A DNA stretch of 64,000 nucleotides from positions 1,674,001 to 1,738,000 of the forward strand of contig WHVY01000007.1 of NCBI GenBank assembly GCA_022266195.1, in the 5' to 3' direction. The DNA is from Tetranychus cinnabarinus. Lineage: Eukaryota > Arthropoda > Arachnida > Trombidiformes > Tetranychidae. The translations under genes were made by a program, and so were the position numbers. This document shows positions 30,845 through 40,023 of the stretch, one piece after another. The stretch's first letter is position 1, and each line of letters begins with the position of its first letter. The notes beneath the pieces were generated by a model. The model was given only the letters and a program-made list of their open reading frames with translations. It made no database searches and was not told the DNA's origin.

Positions 30845-31446
30845 ATTCAGTTACACGTATGTTCATGGTTTCTGAAGATTACTTCAGACGTAATTGCGAG
30901 AAACCAACCGTAACTAATCGACTGTTAAATACAAATATTCCCCTTGATACACAAATCAAATTACTCAATGATTTTGTTTCAAGAACAAAAGATAATTTCC
31001 CTAATCAGCCAGCTACTTCATTTCAATACAAAGATGAACCTAAAGAATATGAAGAGGAAGATTTCCGTCGTGAAAGCGTTTATGAAACACCTCCACCAAA
31101 TCCGGAATGGGCAACACCTGAACCTGCACCAAAACCGGCATGGGCACGAAGTCTAATACCTGCGACGCCTGTACGTCAAACTCCAGCGAAATTAGAAATG
31201 GCTTTAAGAAATATTCCCGGACTTTTCAATAAGAAAGGTGAAGTTTTAAGGTCTGGTGGTGATAAGGTATATGGTAGTAGATTGAGCAAGATTGTAGATC
31301 ATTTAACTAAGGATGCTGCCGTTCCACTACCTAACGGAGGCCCCCTTGTTATTCGTAGAATAAAACGAGATTATCCTAATATAGTAAAGCATATTAGAAA
31401 TCCCCGTGCAATTGACTTGATAAAGAACAAGAAGAGATGGAATTAA
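30841..31446 (+). CDS. Unknown Polinton protein, proline-rich centre and basic C-terminus
   Basis: 201 residues. The N-terminus is mixed and helical. An acidic/Pro segment follows (KEYEEEDFRR, then PPPNPEWATPEPAPKPAWAR), and the C-terminal 80 residues are basic and glycine-containing (GGDKVYGSRLSKIVDHL). It is tightly coupled: its ATG overlaps the pX-like stop (ATGA) and its end overlaps the integrase start by 10 bp. No domain is recognised. Position between a core protein and the integrase suggests a virion or capsid-accessory role, but that is a guess from context. Confidence 0.7.
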   Translation: MNSVTRMFMVSEDYFRRNCEKPTVTNRLLNTNIPLDTQIKLLNDFVSRTKDNFPNQPATSFQYKDEPKEYEEEDFRRESVYETPPPNPEWATPEPAPKPAWARSLIPATPVRQTPAKLEMALRNIPGLFNKKGEVLRSGGDKVYGSRLSKIVDHLTKDAAVPLPNGGPLVIRRIKRDYPNIVKHIRNPRAIDLIKNKKRWN

Positions 31447-32486
31447 GCAAAATATATTTCGATCCTAAATCACCCGGTTCATTCGGTGGAGTTAAAAAAT
31501 TGTATCAAGTAGCAAAAGAAATCAATCCGAAAATCAAGTTCAAAGAAGTTGATGCTTGGATTAGAGATCAAGATACATACAATCTATTCAGAAGATCCAT
31601 AAAAAATTTCCCAAGATTACCTATTCTAGTTGATAGGATAGATGAGCAATGGCAAGCTGATATCATGGATATGACTTGGTTAGCCAAATCAAACAATAAT
31701 ATCAAATACTTATTGAATGTTATTGATTGCCTTAGTCGATATGCGTGGAGTATTCCTTTAAAGGATAAATCTGCCTTATCGGTTATCAATGCATTTCGGA
31801 AAATTGAAAGAAAACCAGAAAAACTACAAACTGATCAAGGAAAAGAGTTTGTAAATCGTTATTTGAAAGAATACTTAACAATTAATAATGTTAATCATTT
31901 CACATCAACGGATGATGTGATTAAATGTGCAATAGTTGAAAGATTCAACCGTACATTACGGACAAGGATCTACAGATACATGCACTTTAAAAACAGTCAA
32001 CGATATATTGATGCACTAGATGAAATTCTCGATGCATATAATTCATCTTACCACCGAACAATCAAAATGTCACCTAAACTAGCATTGCTTTATCCAAGCA
32101 AAGCACTTAGTAATATCTTTAAAGCGCAAAAGAAAAATTTAAAGAATCAAACCCCTTATAAAGTTGGAAATTATGTACGAATAACTCGAGCTAAATCTAT
32201 TTTCGAAAAAGGCGCAACATCAAATTGGACAGAAGAATTATTCAAAATAATCAAAGTAAAGAAAACACCTCAAGGATACATTTACAGATTAGTTGATTGG
32301 AGCGATGAACCAATTACATCTATATTCTATCACGATGAGATATTTCCTGTTAAAGAACCCAATCTGTATAAGATTGAAAAAATCCTTAAAGAACGAATAA
32401 ATCCAGTTACAAAGAAAAAAGAACATTTCGTTAAATGGTTAGGTTATCCTAATAAATTCAATAGCTGGGTAGAAAATGTCGAGTGA
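31437..32486 (+). CDS. INT: Retroviral-type integrase with C-terminal chromodomain
   Basis: 349 residues. The RVE catalytic core spans about 65-220. The presumed catalytic triad is Asp75 (WQADIMDM), Asp133 (QTDQGKEF) and Glu168 (CAIVERFNRTL), with D-E spacing near the classic 35 residues. An SH3-like part (YKVGNYVRIT) follows, then a chromodomain at about 311-349 (YKIEKIL, HFVKWLGYP, NSWVENVE) that ends right after its last aromatic residue. No N-terminal zinc finger is seen. It inserts the element by joining the TIR ends to target DNA with 6-bp stagger, in agreement with the AATCAT duplication. The chromodomain may steer insertion to particular chromatin. Overlaps both neighbours by 10-11 bp. 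Confidence 0.95.
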   Translation: MELSKIYFDPKSPGSFGGVKKLYQVAKEINPKIKFKEVDAWIRDQDTYNLFRRSIKNFPRLPILVDRIDEQWQADIMDMTWLAKSNNNIKYLLNVIDCLSRYAWSIPLKDKSALSVINAFRKIERKPEKLQTDQGKEFVNRYLKEYLTINNVNHFTSTDDVIKCAIVERFNRTLRTRIYRYMHFKNSQRYIDALDEILDAYNSSYHRTIKMSPKLALLYPSKALSNIFKAQKKNLKNQTPYKVGNYVRITRAKSIFEKGATSNWTEELFKIIKVKKTPQGYIYRLVDWSDEPITSIFYHDEIFPVKEPNLYKIEKILKERINPVTKKKEHFVKWLGYPNKFNSWVENVE

Positions 32487-33321
32487 ATACTTTGTTGATG
32501 TTGTATCAAATGCAAGTATGGAAATTTACCCTGACAACACAATCTCCAAATTCATCAATCGACTTGCAACTCCGTTGCATCTGGATGGTGATTGGTCAGT
32601 AGCAGTTCAAGAAGTATTTTACCCATTGTCACATAAACCGATTAAAAGATCGATCAGTTATTTCATCTCTTATCGAGGGAGGAGGCCAACCATATCAATA
32701 GACTTTGATTATCAAGAAAATGATGATATTGAAGGAATGCTTAAAAAGCTCAATAAAAGCATATCAGATTCTCATCTGCAAATCGGATTAAGAGGTATAA
32801 ATAAACAAAAAGATTTCAAACCCCCTGAGTTAGTTCTAATCAGCGAAGGAGAGCCTACCAAGCAAAAGAAAAAAGTAGTTATTAAAGCCGGAAGAATTCC
32901 CGATGCTGAAAAAGGAGTTTACCCTATTTTCTCAGATCATACATTCATACGAGCTTTAGGATTCGATAATAATACATTCGCTAGCGAGATGCAGAGAGCC
33001 GTAGCCGAAAGTTTGGAAGAAATTAAAGCTCAAAATCAACCTGATCTAGGACCTAAATCACATTTAATGTTCATTTATTCAGACATTATCCATGCACATT
33101 TACTTGGTGATATTTCAGCAAGAGTACTAAGAGTAGTTCCGCTCAATCGTGAACCTAGTGATAAACTTGGTCACATGACTTTCACTTCCCCTTATTATTA
33201 TCCTGTACGTTCAAATAAAATTGAAGATATTAGTATTGTTTTATGTGATGAAACCGGTAATCAGATCAGATTCAAAACTGGTCGCGTTTTTCTCAGCTTA
33301 CATTTTAAGAAAACTGTATAA
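32476..33321 (+). CDS. Penton-like minor capsid protein (single jelly-roll)
   Basis: 281 residues. The N-terminus (YFVDVVSNASMEIYPDNTIS, then FINRLATPLHLDGDWSVAVQ and EVFYP) is the characteristic opening of the Polinton minor capsid protein: a Ser-rich strand, P-x-N-T, P-L-x-L-x-G-x-W-x-V-A-x-x-E. The middle has a Lys-rich loop. A later SHLMFIYSDIIHAHLLGD segment is typical of the same family. These proteins form the pentameric vertices of icosahedral virions. It starts inside the integrase gene (11-bp overlap). Gene order before the pVI-like and major capsid genes supports the call. Confidence 0.85.
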   Translation: MSSEYFVDVVSNASMEIYPDNTISKFINRLATPLHLDGDWSVAVQEVFYPLSHKPIKRSISYFISYRGRRPTISIDFDYQENDDIEGMLKKLNKSISDSHLQIGLRGINKQKDFKPPELVLISEGEPTKQKKKVVIKAGRIPDAEKGVYPIFSDHTFIRALGFDNNTFASEMQRAVAESLEEIKAQNQPDLGPKSHLMFIYSDIIHAHLLGDISARVLRVVPLNREPSDKLGHMTFTSPYYYPVRSNKIEDISIVLCDETGNQIRFKTGRVFLSLHFKKTV

Positions 33322-33353
33322 GAATAAATAAAATATGATTATGTAAAAAAAAA

Positions 33354-33743
33354 ATGAATCGTAAAATTTATTGTCCGTGTGATAGTGATTTCACTCAACA
33401 TTACCGATCTCAAGCAGGCAATGGTTACTCTGATATTACGTTGTATCGAGGACAGCCTTACCAGCGAGGATATGGTTTTGGTTCGGTTTTTCGAAGATTT
33501 GGTGTACCAATTCTTAAATTTCTTGGTAAACAATTTGTTAAAACTGGTATCGATGTAGGCAATGATTATTTATCAGGCGCTAACTTGAAAACTTCATTCA
33601 AGGCAAGAGGTAGACAAGGCCTCAAGAATGCAGCAAAAGAAGGATTAAGCACACTTGATTCACTAGTTGATCAAGTCGGTACTGGTATAAGAAAACGAAA
33701 ACGTCGTAAACTAAAAACTAAAAAGAAAGATATTTTCTCATGA
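33354..33743 (+). CDS. pVI-like small virion protein
   Basis: 129 residues. The N-terminus carries a CPCD cysteine pair, then GYGFGSVFRRFGVPILKFLG and KQFVKTGIDVGNDYLSGANL, an amphipathic, membrane-active-looking helix pair. The tail is very basic (RKRKRRKLKTKKK). Adenovirus protein VI and its Polinton/adintovirus analogues have this amphipathic-then-basic layout and sit next to the capsid genes. They act in membrane penetration and capsid-nuclear transport, and are cleaved by the viral protease. The call rests on layout and position rather than long similarity. Its stop overlaps the major capsid start (ATGA). Confidence 0.65.
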   Translation: MNRKIYCPCDSDFTQHYRSQAGNGYSDITLYRGQPYQRGYGFGSVFRRFGVPILKFLGKQFVKTGIDVGNDYLSGANLKTSFKARGRQGLKNAAKEGLSTLDSLVDQVGTGIRKRKRRKLKTKKKDIFS

Positions 33744-34972
33744 TGGAGTACTTACACGAATCTTCTCTACCTTCAAGCAAGTCTGAGTTACAGGTATTTA
33801 ATATACCTCCTACTCAAACTGCAATTGAATCAAGCTATGAAGTCGAATATCGACCGGTTTCTAGTCTTGAATCAAGTAATTTTTATGAAATAAATGTCCC
33901 TTCAAGTGAAGACTTTACTGATCTAGCATCTACAATGATTCATTTGACTGTTGCTGTTACAACCAATACTAATTTAGCATTAGCAGAAGAAAATCACGTG
34001 CGAGCTGTTGAGAATTTTGGAAATGCAATGTTCGAGCAGATCGACGTATTTCTAGGTTCAGTTAATACTGTCCAAGCAAATAACATGTACCATTATCAAG
34101 CATATCTCGAAGATTTATTATTCAGACACCCTAATTTCTGTGACTCTGGAAGCCAAGTAACAGAAACTGATTTACGTCAACCTTTTGATTTATTTTTCCG
34201 CTTACATTCATCAATGTGCGAACAAGATAAATTGCTACTGAATGGTGTACCTTTAACTTTTAGATTTACTAAAAGTCCATCTGGTTTTCCATTAGTGTCT
34301 ACTGATGTGACTGAATATAAATTCACAATCAAAAAGTTTTCTCTTTTCATCAAAAGAGTCAAACTTTTCCCCGAAGCTCATAGGAGTTTACTTCAAGGTT
34401 TGGATAAAGGTGCTGCTAAATATTTCATTACAAGAAATGATACTCGAAGTTTCGCTATTTCATCTGGTCAAACATCAGTATCAATTGAAAACATTTTCAA
34501 TGGAGTGCTACCACGAAGGATACTTATTGGTTTAGTAAAAGATTCAGCCCATTCGGGTTCTATTAAAGAGAACCCGTTTGATTTTCTAAACTTTAAAACT
34601 AACTATATTGCATTATCAGTTGATGGACATACTGTTCCCAGTATACCGTATACTCCTAATTTTGCCGAAAATTTATTTGCTAGGGAATTCATAAACCTTT
34701 ATCGATGTTTCAATCAAGATGAAGGAATCCCTCAACTTAACTTATCTAAGGAGTCTTATTTATCAAACTCAACTTTATTTGCGTTTGATCTAACCCCTGA
34801 TGGAAGTATTGGGGCTGAAAATGGAACTTTGTCTCTAATTAAAAGAGGAAATATAAGACTTGATATTAAATTCACTGCTAAACTTGATGTTTCAATTAAA
34901 GCAATTGTGTTTGCACAATTTGATAATTTGATCACTATTGATAAAGACCGAGTTGTACGATTAGATTACTGA
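33740..34972 (+). CDS. MCP: Major capsid protein (double jelly-roll)
   Basis: 410 residues. Early motifs ELQVFNIPPTQTAIES, VEYRPVSS, then a SSEDFTDLASTMIHLTVAV strand are the hallmark opening of Polinton/adintovirus major capsid proteins (PPTQT-S/A, then an EDY/F-DL strand pair). The rest alternates beta strands and loops (FGNAMFEQIDVFLG, NTVQANNMYHYQAYLEDLL, RRILIGLVKDSAH), as expected of two fused jelly-rolls. Trimers build the capsid faces. The length is somewhat short but within reason for the group. Starts at ATGA overlapping the pVI-like stop and is followed after one base by the protease. Confidence 0.9.
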   Translation: MMEYLHESSLPSSKSELQVFNIPPTQTAIESSYEVEYRPVSSLESSNFYEINVPSSEDFTDLASTMIHLTVAVTTNTNLALAEENHVRAVENFGNAMFEQIDVFLGSVNTVQANNMYHYQAYLEDLLFRHPNFCDSGSQVTETDLRQPFDLFFRLHSSMCEQDKLLLNGVPLTFRFTKSPSGFPLVSTDVTEYKFTIKKFSLFIKRVKLFPEAHRSLLQGLDKGAAKYFITRNDTRSFAISSGQTSVSIENIFNGVLPRRILIGLVKDSAHSGSIKENPFDFLNFKTNYIALSVDGHTVPSIPYTPNFAENLFAREFINLYRCFNQDEGIPQLNLSKESYLSNSTLFAFDLTPDGSIGAENGTLSLIKRGNIRLDIKFTAKLDVSIKAIVFAQFDNLITIDKDRVVRLDY

Positions 34973-34973
34973 A

Positions 34974-35405
34974 ATGCTAACTACTTTGGAAATTGAAAGC
35001 TTATTAAAAGATGTTCCTTGGTTTAATGGAGTTTACGCGCTTGATCAACTACCGAGATGGATACTTGCCCCTAGTTCAGTGATAATTAATCTTGATGAAA
35101 GCTATAAACCTGGAAGTCATTGGGTAGCCGTTTACTTTGACAAGAATAAAGTGGCTCATTACTTTGATTCATTTGGAAGACAACCACAAGGAAATATACT
35201 TACTTTTATTGAAGCTAATTCTGATTACTATATTTATAATCCTATCAAGTATCAAGGCAATTTATCAATTGCTTGCGGGTACTTTTGTATTCTATTTGTT
35301 CTATCAGTTAATTCTCTAAACTCATTCTATAAACTTTTCCGTCAATGTAAACACGAAAATAATGAAAAGACATTATTTAAACAATTGAAAAAATATTTAA
35401 TTTAA
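34974..35405 (+). CDS. PRO: Adenain-like cysteine protease
   Basis: 143 residues. Catalytic residues are visible in the order of adenovirus protease and Ulp1-type enzymes: His49 (GSHWVAVYF), Asp65 (HYFDSFG), Gln94 (YQGNLS) and Cys101 (IACGYFC). The shorter length compared with adenain (about 200 residues) is usual in Polintons. It would cleave capsid and core precursors during virion maturation; the pX-like and pVI-like proteins encoded nearby are candidate substrates. It is the last gene of the rightward block, starting one base after the capsid gene's stop. Confidence 0.93.
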   Translation: MLTTLEIESLLKDVPWFNGVYALDQLPRWILAPSSVIINLDESYKPGSHWVAVYFDKNKVAHYFDSFGRQPQGNILTFIEANSDYYIYNPIKYQGNLSIACGYFCILFVLSVNSLNSFYKLFRQCKHENNEKTLFKQLKKYLI

Positions 35406-35493
35406 ATAAATTTTTTATAAGTAAAACAAGTGTTATTTTCTATACAAAACAAAAAAAACAATTAAACAAAAACAATTTAAACAAAAGAAAAAA
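35406..35493. other. Convergent gap between the two Polinton gene sets
   Basis: 88 bp, A-rich on the + strand. AATAAA at 35405-35410 overlaps the end of the protease stop region and can end the rightward transcripts. No clear minus-strand hexamer seen for PolB. Confidence 0.5.
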
Positions 35494-38400
35494 TCAGTTA
35501 TTAATTTTATAATGGCCATATGCCAATGAAGATAATCGGTCCAGCCAGTATCTTTTATCGTCCAGTGGAGAGAGCATTACTTTTGTCCTCCTGATCATTT
35601 GGATATTATGATGATCAGACTGAAGTGATGTTGCTTTATCACGAGTTACAGTATGATGATACAGGCACTCAATGTAATCATCGAAAGAAATTTTATTTTT
35701 TAGTACAGCTCTTGGGACTCCTTTCGCTTTCTTCTTTACTTCGTCTTCAGTTTTTAGTGCGTAAAGTTTAGGACGAATACCAACGAACTCGACAATTTGT
35801 TTTCCAGCCATCTCATCTTTGAGGAACCCGATCTTTTTGTTGTTTGCGTTGGAATATAGGGGATGGTCTTTCGGGTAATTGGAAAAGTCCATGATGTTAG
35901 AAAAGTGTCGAAGATCGGTTACAATATCTGGAGTCTTAATTTCATAGATCAGAGAATCAGTATCAGTATAAATCATACTGATATTATTGCCATAGTGTGC
36001 TTTGAAAGTGTCATAATGTATTTGATACATTTTGAGTTTGGCTAACTCGAGAACGGTGAATCCAACAGCTATTGGTTTATCCATTTTTACTCGCAACGAT
36101 TTCATCCAAAAAAGCATTTTATTTTCATCAAGAATCATGAATTTTTGACATAAATCCTTTCTGAGATGTCTTTGAGCTTGGATATCTTGAAGAGCCATAA
36201 AAACTTTACGGTGCTTTCGCTTGTCTTCGATGGTTTTACCATAGATGGAATTGACCAAAAGCTTATAAAAGTCTTTCTCGAAGTCTGATGTTGCTGCTTG
36301 TCTTTTAGATGTGCAGAATTTGACATACTCAGCTAGCCAGGCTGATTGATAGAATTGAATTGTACGATGTACTTTGCTAACTTTCATTCCATGTGCAACA
36401 TAGAATTTCAGAGTGCGATAGTGGATAACATATCGCTCTTTCTTGATGAATGTTGTAACCAGCTTTGTTGAATGTGTTGGTTTGAAGCCTCTCTCTTTTA
36501 AGTCATTTTGCAATTCTTGTTGGTATTGACTGTACAATTTCTGTTCAATTTCCATCTTTTCAGGAGCAAGAGGGAAATCATTATGAATATCATGAACATC
36601 TTCTGGATATTCGAGATCTACTTCCAATATGTAACCAGTATCAGAGTCATCAGGAGTATTTAATATTTGTTCAAGGGGAACATTGGACCATTTGAAACCT
36701 TTAACTGGTAATTTTTCTGACATGGCATAGCCATATAGATTATTGACATCCAAGTAGAGTAAATTAGATGTTGGTTTACTCTCGTCATAATCTTGCATGT
36801 ATTTGTTATTGGCTTTAACATGGCGTTTAGTTACCACTGTCGGTCCACCTCTAATAGCTTTTTCGATCATCAGAAACATGTTGACATCAGTCAATAGATC
36901 AAGTTCTATTCCTGTTGTTTTCAAAGCAGCTGACCATGTTAATCCAGGTGCAGAAAATTGATGAAGTGGATCCAATGTAAAATTAGTGATAGACATTTCT
37001 CTAAAATTCTCGAATACTGCTGCCAATAAGAGAACGTCAACCTTTAAGTAGATGTCGTGGAGATCTTTCATTGTTTGACAGTTAAAAGTGGACCAAACTT
37101 GTTTTAAATGTTCGTACATTTCATCAGATATACCGGAGTCAGTTAGAGTTGAATGGAAAGCGGACTTATCAGGTAAAGTAGATTCATTGAATACGTCAAG
37201 GCTAGTCAAGTACTCGTAAGGAAGTGCGCTCTTTTTGATTAAAAGGGAAGTATCAATATCTCCGAAGGACTGCTTTAAGTAGTGATTTTTACTTTCAGTG
37301 GAAATATTTGCAGATAAATTGTCCAAGCTAGATGGTAAGAAAGCATAACTGTCCAGAAATTTGAACCTTCCAAGTATGAAACCAATGAATTTCTCCATAT
37401 TATGAGGAATTATCACAGGGGGTTGCTCACAAAAATTGACATCAAGTGCTCTAATTATGATGTGACCATCAAAGTTTTTCAAATTGTGAAAAATAACTGG
37501 ATATTGTGAAGGAACACGGTATTCTAAATTACATTGCTGATGAGCAGCTCCTCTATAATTACCAGTGAGGTGGCAATGATCTCGAACTCTATCTCCACCA
37601 AGAGTTTTGTTACAAATATGGCAATTAATAGCGTTCTTGAAGGCGTCTTCTTCAGATTGAGAGAGTTGATGATTACGCTTGATTCTTGATTCAAGATAGT
37701 CGTCCATTAGTCTCTCACTGTTTTTCAAGCTTTCAAGAAATTTTTTACCAACGTCAGTTCCAAGGTAGAAGTCATTGTGAATTATTTTTCCTTCCCAATC
37801 AACAATAACGTATCCATAACTGCAAGGCACCAGGTCAGTTAAAATATGATCTGGCTCGGTATTTTTCACAGATAAAGTTTCGAAATCAGCATAAATACAA
37901 AAAGGGTGTTTAACTTCTTTTCTGTAGTTCCACCTTTTACACACCGCACGATCACCTTTAGGCATTTCGATAGCTTGTGGTACTTTGACACCACAATCAA
38001 TTTTGTGTATCTGGAGTTGCTCTTCGAGTCTGAATGATCTGATGCAACGATAGCAAACAAATCTTGATCTGGATTTTGAAGTGTTGACAAGTCTACAAAA
38101 ATCTGATATGTAATAATAGTGTTCATTCAGCAAAAAAATGTTGACATGTTTTTCCTGTTCAAAAGAAGCAATCTTAAGTGGCACAACCTTTTCTGAGTCT
38201 AACTCGTAAGTGTATACATTTACAGAGATTCTGTTTGCCTTTTCAAACTTTTTGATATCTGTTACAGGAACAATACCTCGAACCATTGAAAAGTCATAGT
38301 TGGAGATGAATGAAGAATACTGATCGATTCGTTGACGATTGTGGTCAGCTTTGTGTAAACCAATCAAAACACTGTACATAAAACAATCAGTTTCAGTTTC

Positions 38401-39717
38401 AGGAGAAATAAGGCATTTTTTGGCCTTCAATCTTGGAGGTAATTTGTTACTGATACAACCGCCAGTATGTGGTATGTATTTGCCTGCTGCCAAGTCGATG
38501 TGATTTATTTTAGCGAGTGCCCAGCCTGATCCTCTTTGTGTAAATTGGTCTATTCTTTCATCAAGTTCAACCAATGCTTCTGCTAAAGAGTTCACATTAA
38601 TATCAGCGATTAATCCTGTGAATATGCTCGACTGGAAATATATTTTAATTGATTTTCCTGATATTTCGTCGGTGAAAAGCGCTTCTAAATTGAAAAAATA
38701 TTTCATTGCTTTAAACTCTCTTACTATTATATTCAATAATGTAATTGTATCGGCACGAATCTTAGCGAAAAGAGAAGTTAGATCAACTTTTTCAGTGTTT
38801 ACATATCTATAAACCAAATAATATTTGGCAAATGCTTTTTCAATTAACTTGTAACCATTGAATGCTGCTGGTACATCGGCTGGATTTGCTGTACACATAC
38901 GAACACCACATATCAATAGATGTTTCTGAAAACATGGTGATAAAACGTAAGTTTTACCACATTTATCACACTTAAATGGCCCCTTTTTACGCTTTGGCGA
39001 ATTTTGTTGGGTGGGTTGATTCAACGTAACATCAGGTTCATCTTCGCTCTCAGTTGGTTGGTCATAGATGTCTTGTTCAGGATCTGGCAAAGGTTCTTGT
39101 TGAGCTGGTGGATCTTGGAAATCTGAATGTTCTTGTGATGCTGATGGATCTTGGAAATCTGAATGTTCTTGTGATGCTGATGGATCTGGTAAATCTGCTG
39201 GTTCTTGTTGAGCTGGTGGATCTTGGAAGTCTGATTCAACAGTTGGTGGAATAATCTGCCGTGAAGTTAAATTGATAGGTGATGACTGCGGTGGAGGTAG
39301 TGAATAGTGCTGAACTGACAAGTCTAAAGGTGTTTCTTCTTCATCTGATGACAATTCAATAACCTCGATAGGAGTTGGTGATGGTGGTTGCTCAAGAAAT
39401 CTTCTCAGAAAAATCTTTCGAGGTGGTTGTGGAAAGAGTTCAATAGGTTGTTGTTGAACATTGGCATTTCTTCGAGTGAATAAGCACCTTGAACCACGGT
39501 TACATGTCGAAGAAGATGTGCAAATAATATTGCAAAGTGGTTGGACAGTTTGAATGGCTTGCGTCTTTTGTCTTTTTGTTGGTGGGCCTTCGAAAACATC
39601 CATCCTAGTACAATTAACAGGGGTACAATTTGATTGGCAAGTGTGTGATAAATATTCACCAAGAGAAAAGATTGTTTGTTGGCAGCAAGGGCATTTATAA
39701 CCTTGTGAGGTAGACAT
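35494..39717 (-). CDS. POLB: Protein-primed family B DNA polymerase (pPolB)
   Basis: 1407 residues. N-terminus: a CPCC...HTC finger (residues 7-27), a Pro/Ser/Asp-rich linker with four 12-residue repeats, and a C2H2-like finger FKCDKCGKTYVLSPCFQKHL (about 247-270). At about 440-540 is the conserved Polinton segment with TETDCFMYSVLIGLHKADHN. The exonuclease starts at FCIYADFET (about 610), with FHNLKNFDGH near 745. A Cys/His insertion CHICNKTLGGDRVRDHCHLT near 700 resembles an HNH/endonuclease VII zinc motif. Polymerase motifs: A, LYLDVNNLYGY (about 990); B, KLLVNSIYGK (about 1155); C, MIYTDTDSLIYE (about 1253). It copies the element from its termini using a protein primer. All catalytic acids are present and the frame is unbroken. 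Confidence 0.97.
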   Translation of the reverse strand: MSTSQGYKCPCCQQTIFSLGEYLSHTCQSNCTPVNCTRMDVFEGPPTKRQKTQAIQTVQPLCNIICTSSSTCNRGSRCLFTRRNANVQQQPIELFPQPPRKIFLRRFLEQPPSPTPIEVIELSSDEEETPLDLSVQHYSLPPPQSSPINLTSRQIIPPTVESDFQDPPAQQEPADLPDPSASQEHSDFQDPSASQEHSDFQDPPAQQEPLPDPEQDIYDQPTESEDEPDVTLNQPTQQNSPKRKKGPFKCDKCGKTYVLSPCFQKHLLICGVRMCTANPADVPAAFNGYKLIEKAFAKYYLVYRYVNTEKVDLTSLFAKIRADTITLLNIIVREFKAMKYFFNLEALFTDEISGKSIKIYFQSSIFTGLIADINVNSLAEALVELDERIDQFTQRGSGWALAKINHIDLAAGKYIPHTGGCISNKLPPRLKAKKCLISPETETDCFMYSVLIGLHKADHNRQRIDQYSSFISNYDFSMVRGIVPVTDIKKFEKANRISVNVYTYELDSEKVVPLKIASFEQEKHVNIFLLNEHYYYISDFCRLVNTSKSRSRFVCYRCIRSFRLEEQLQIHKIDCGVKVPQAIEMPKGDRAVCKRWNYRKEVKHPFCIYADFETLSVKNTEPDHILTDLVPCSYGYVIVDWEGKIIHNDFYLGTDVGKKFLESLKNSERLMDDYLESRIKRNHQLSQSEEDAFKNAINCHICNKTLGGDRVRDHCHLTGNYRGAAHQQCNLEYRVPSQYPVIFHNLKNFDGHIIIRALDVNFCEQPPVIIPHNMEKFIGFILGRFKFLDSYAFLPSSLDNLSANISTESKNHYLKQSFGDIDTSLLIKKSALPYEYLTSLDVFNESTLPDKSAFHSTLTDSGISDEMYEHLKQVWSTFNCQTMKDLHDIYLKVDVLLLAAVFENFREMSITNFTLDPLHQFSAPGLTWSAALKTTGIELDLLTDVNMFLMIEKAIRGGPTVVTKRHVKANNKYMQDYDESKPTSNLLYLDVNNLYGYAMSEKLPVKGFKWSNVPLEQILNTPDDSDTGYILEVDLEYPEDVHDIHNDFPLAPEKMEIEQKLYSQYQQELQNDLKERGFKPTHSTKLVTTFIKKERYVIHYRTLKFYVAHGMKVSKVHRTIQFYQSAWLAEYVKFCTSKRQAATSDFEKDFYKLLVNSIYGKTIEDKRKHRKVFMALQDIQAQRHLRKDLCQKFMILDENKMLFWMKSLRVKMDKPIAVGFTVLELAKLKMYQIHYDTFKAHYGNNISMIYTDTDSLIYEIKTPDIVTDLRHFSNIMDFSNYPKDHPLYSNANNKKIGFLKDEMAGKQIVEFVGIRPKLYALKTEDEVKKKAKGVPRAVLKNKISFDDYIECLYHHTVTRDKATSLQSDHHNIQMIRRTKVMLSPLDDKRYWLDRLSSLAYGHYKINN
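39094..39237. repeat. Four tandem 36-bp repeats inside PolB
   Basis: Units at 39094-39129, 39130-39165, 39166-39201 and 39202-39237. The 36-bp length keeps frame and gives 12-residue repeats (HSDFQDPSASQE-like) in the disordered N-terminal linker. Units 1 and 4 share one variant and units 2 and 3 another. Confidence 0.9.
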
Positions 39718-39724
39718 TCAAAAA

Positions 39725-39870
39725 AATAACAGGAAAAAATAACAGGAAAAAATAACAAGAAAAATAACTGGAAAAATAACTGGAAAAATAACTGGAAAAT
39801 AACTGGAAAAAACTGGAAAAAATAACTGGAAAAAATAACTGGAAAAAATAACTGGAAAAAATAACTGGAA
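39725..39870. repeat. AATAACTGGAAAA tandem repeat upstream of PolB
   Basis: About a dozen copies of a 11-13 bp unit (ATAACAGGAAAAA / ATAACTGGAAAAA) immediately before the PolB start codon. They would lie in its 5' leader if transcription starts at the TATA box near 40014. Three looser TCAGGTTAGCTGGAA-type units follow to about 39915. Confidence 0.9.
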
Positions 39871-40013
39871 TTATCAGGTTAGCTGGAAGTATCAGGTTAA
39901 CTGGAAATATCAGGTTAGCTAAAATTGTTCCCTAAACTCAACCGCTACAATAATAGATGGTCTTTATGATCGAACTCTAAGTTGAGGATTGATAACTTTG
40001 GAATGGTCAATTG

Positions 40014-40023
40014 CCTTTTATAT
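40014..40023 (-). promoter_or_regulatory. TATA box of PolB
   Basis: On the minus strand AGTATATAAAAGGC, a near-ideal TATA box, about 290 bp before the PolB ATG. No closer TATA-like site was seen. It mirrors the TATATAAGG box of the rightward block. Confidence 0.5.

Noticed and set aside
39021..39254. Frames on both strands opposite or shifted within the PolB N-terminal repeats
   Set aside because: Shadows of the 36-bp repeat array in the real PolB frame.
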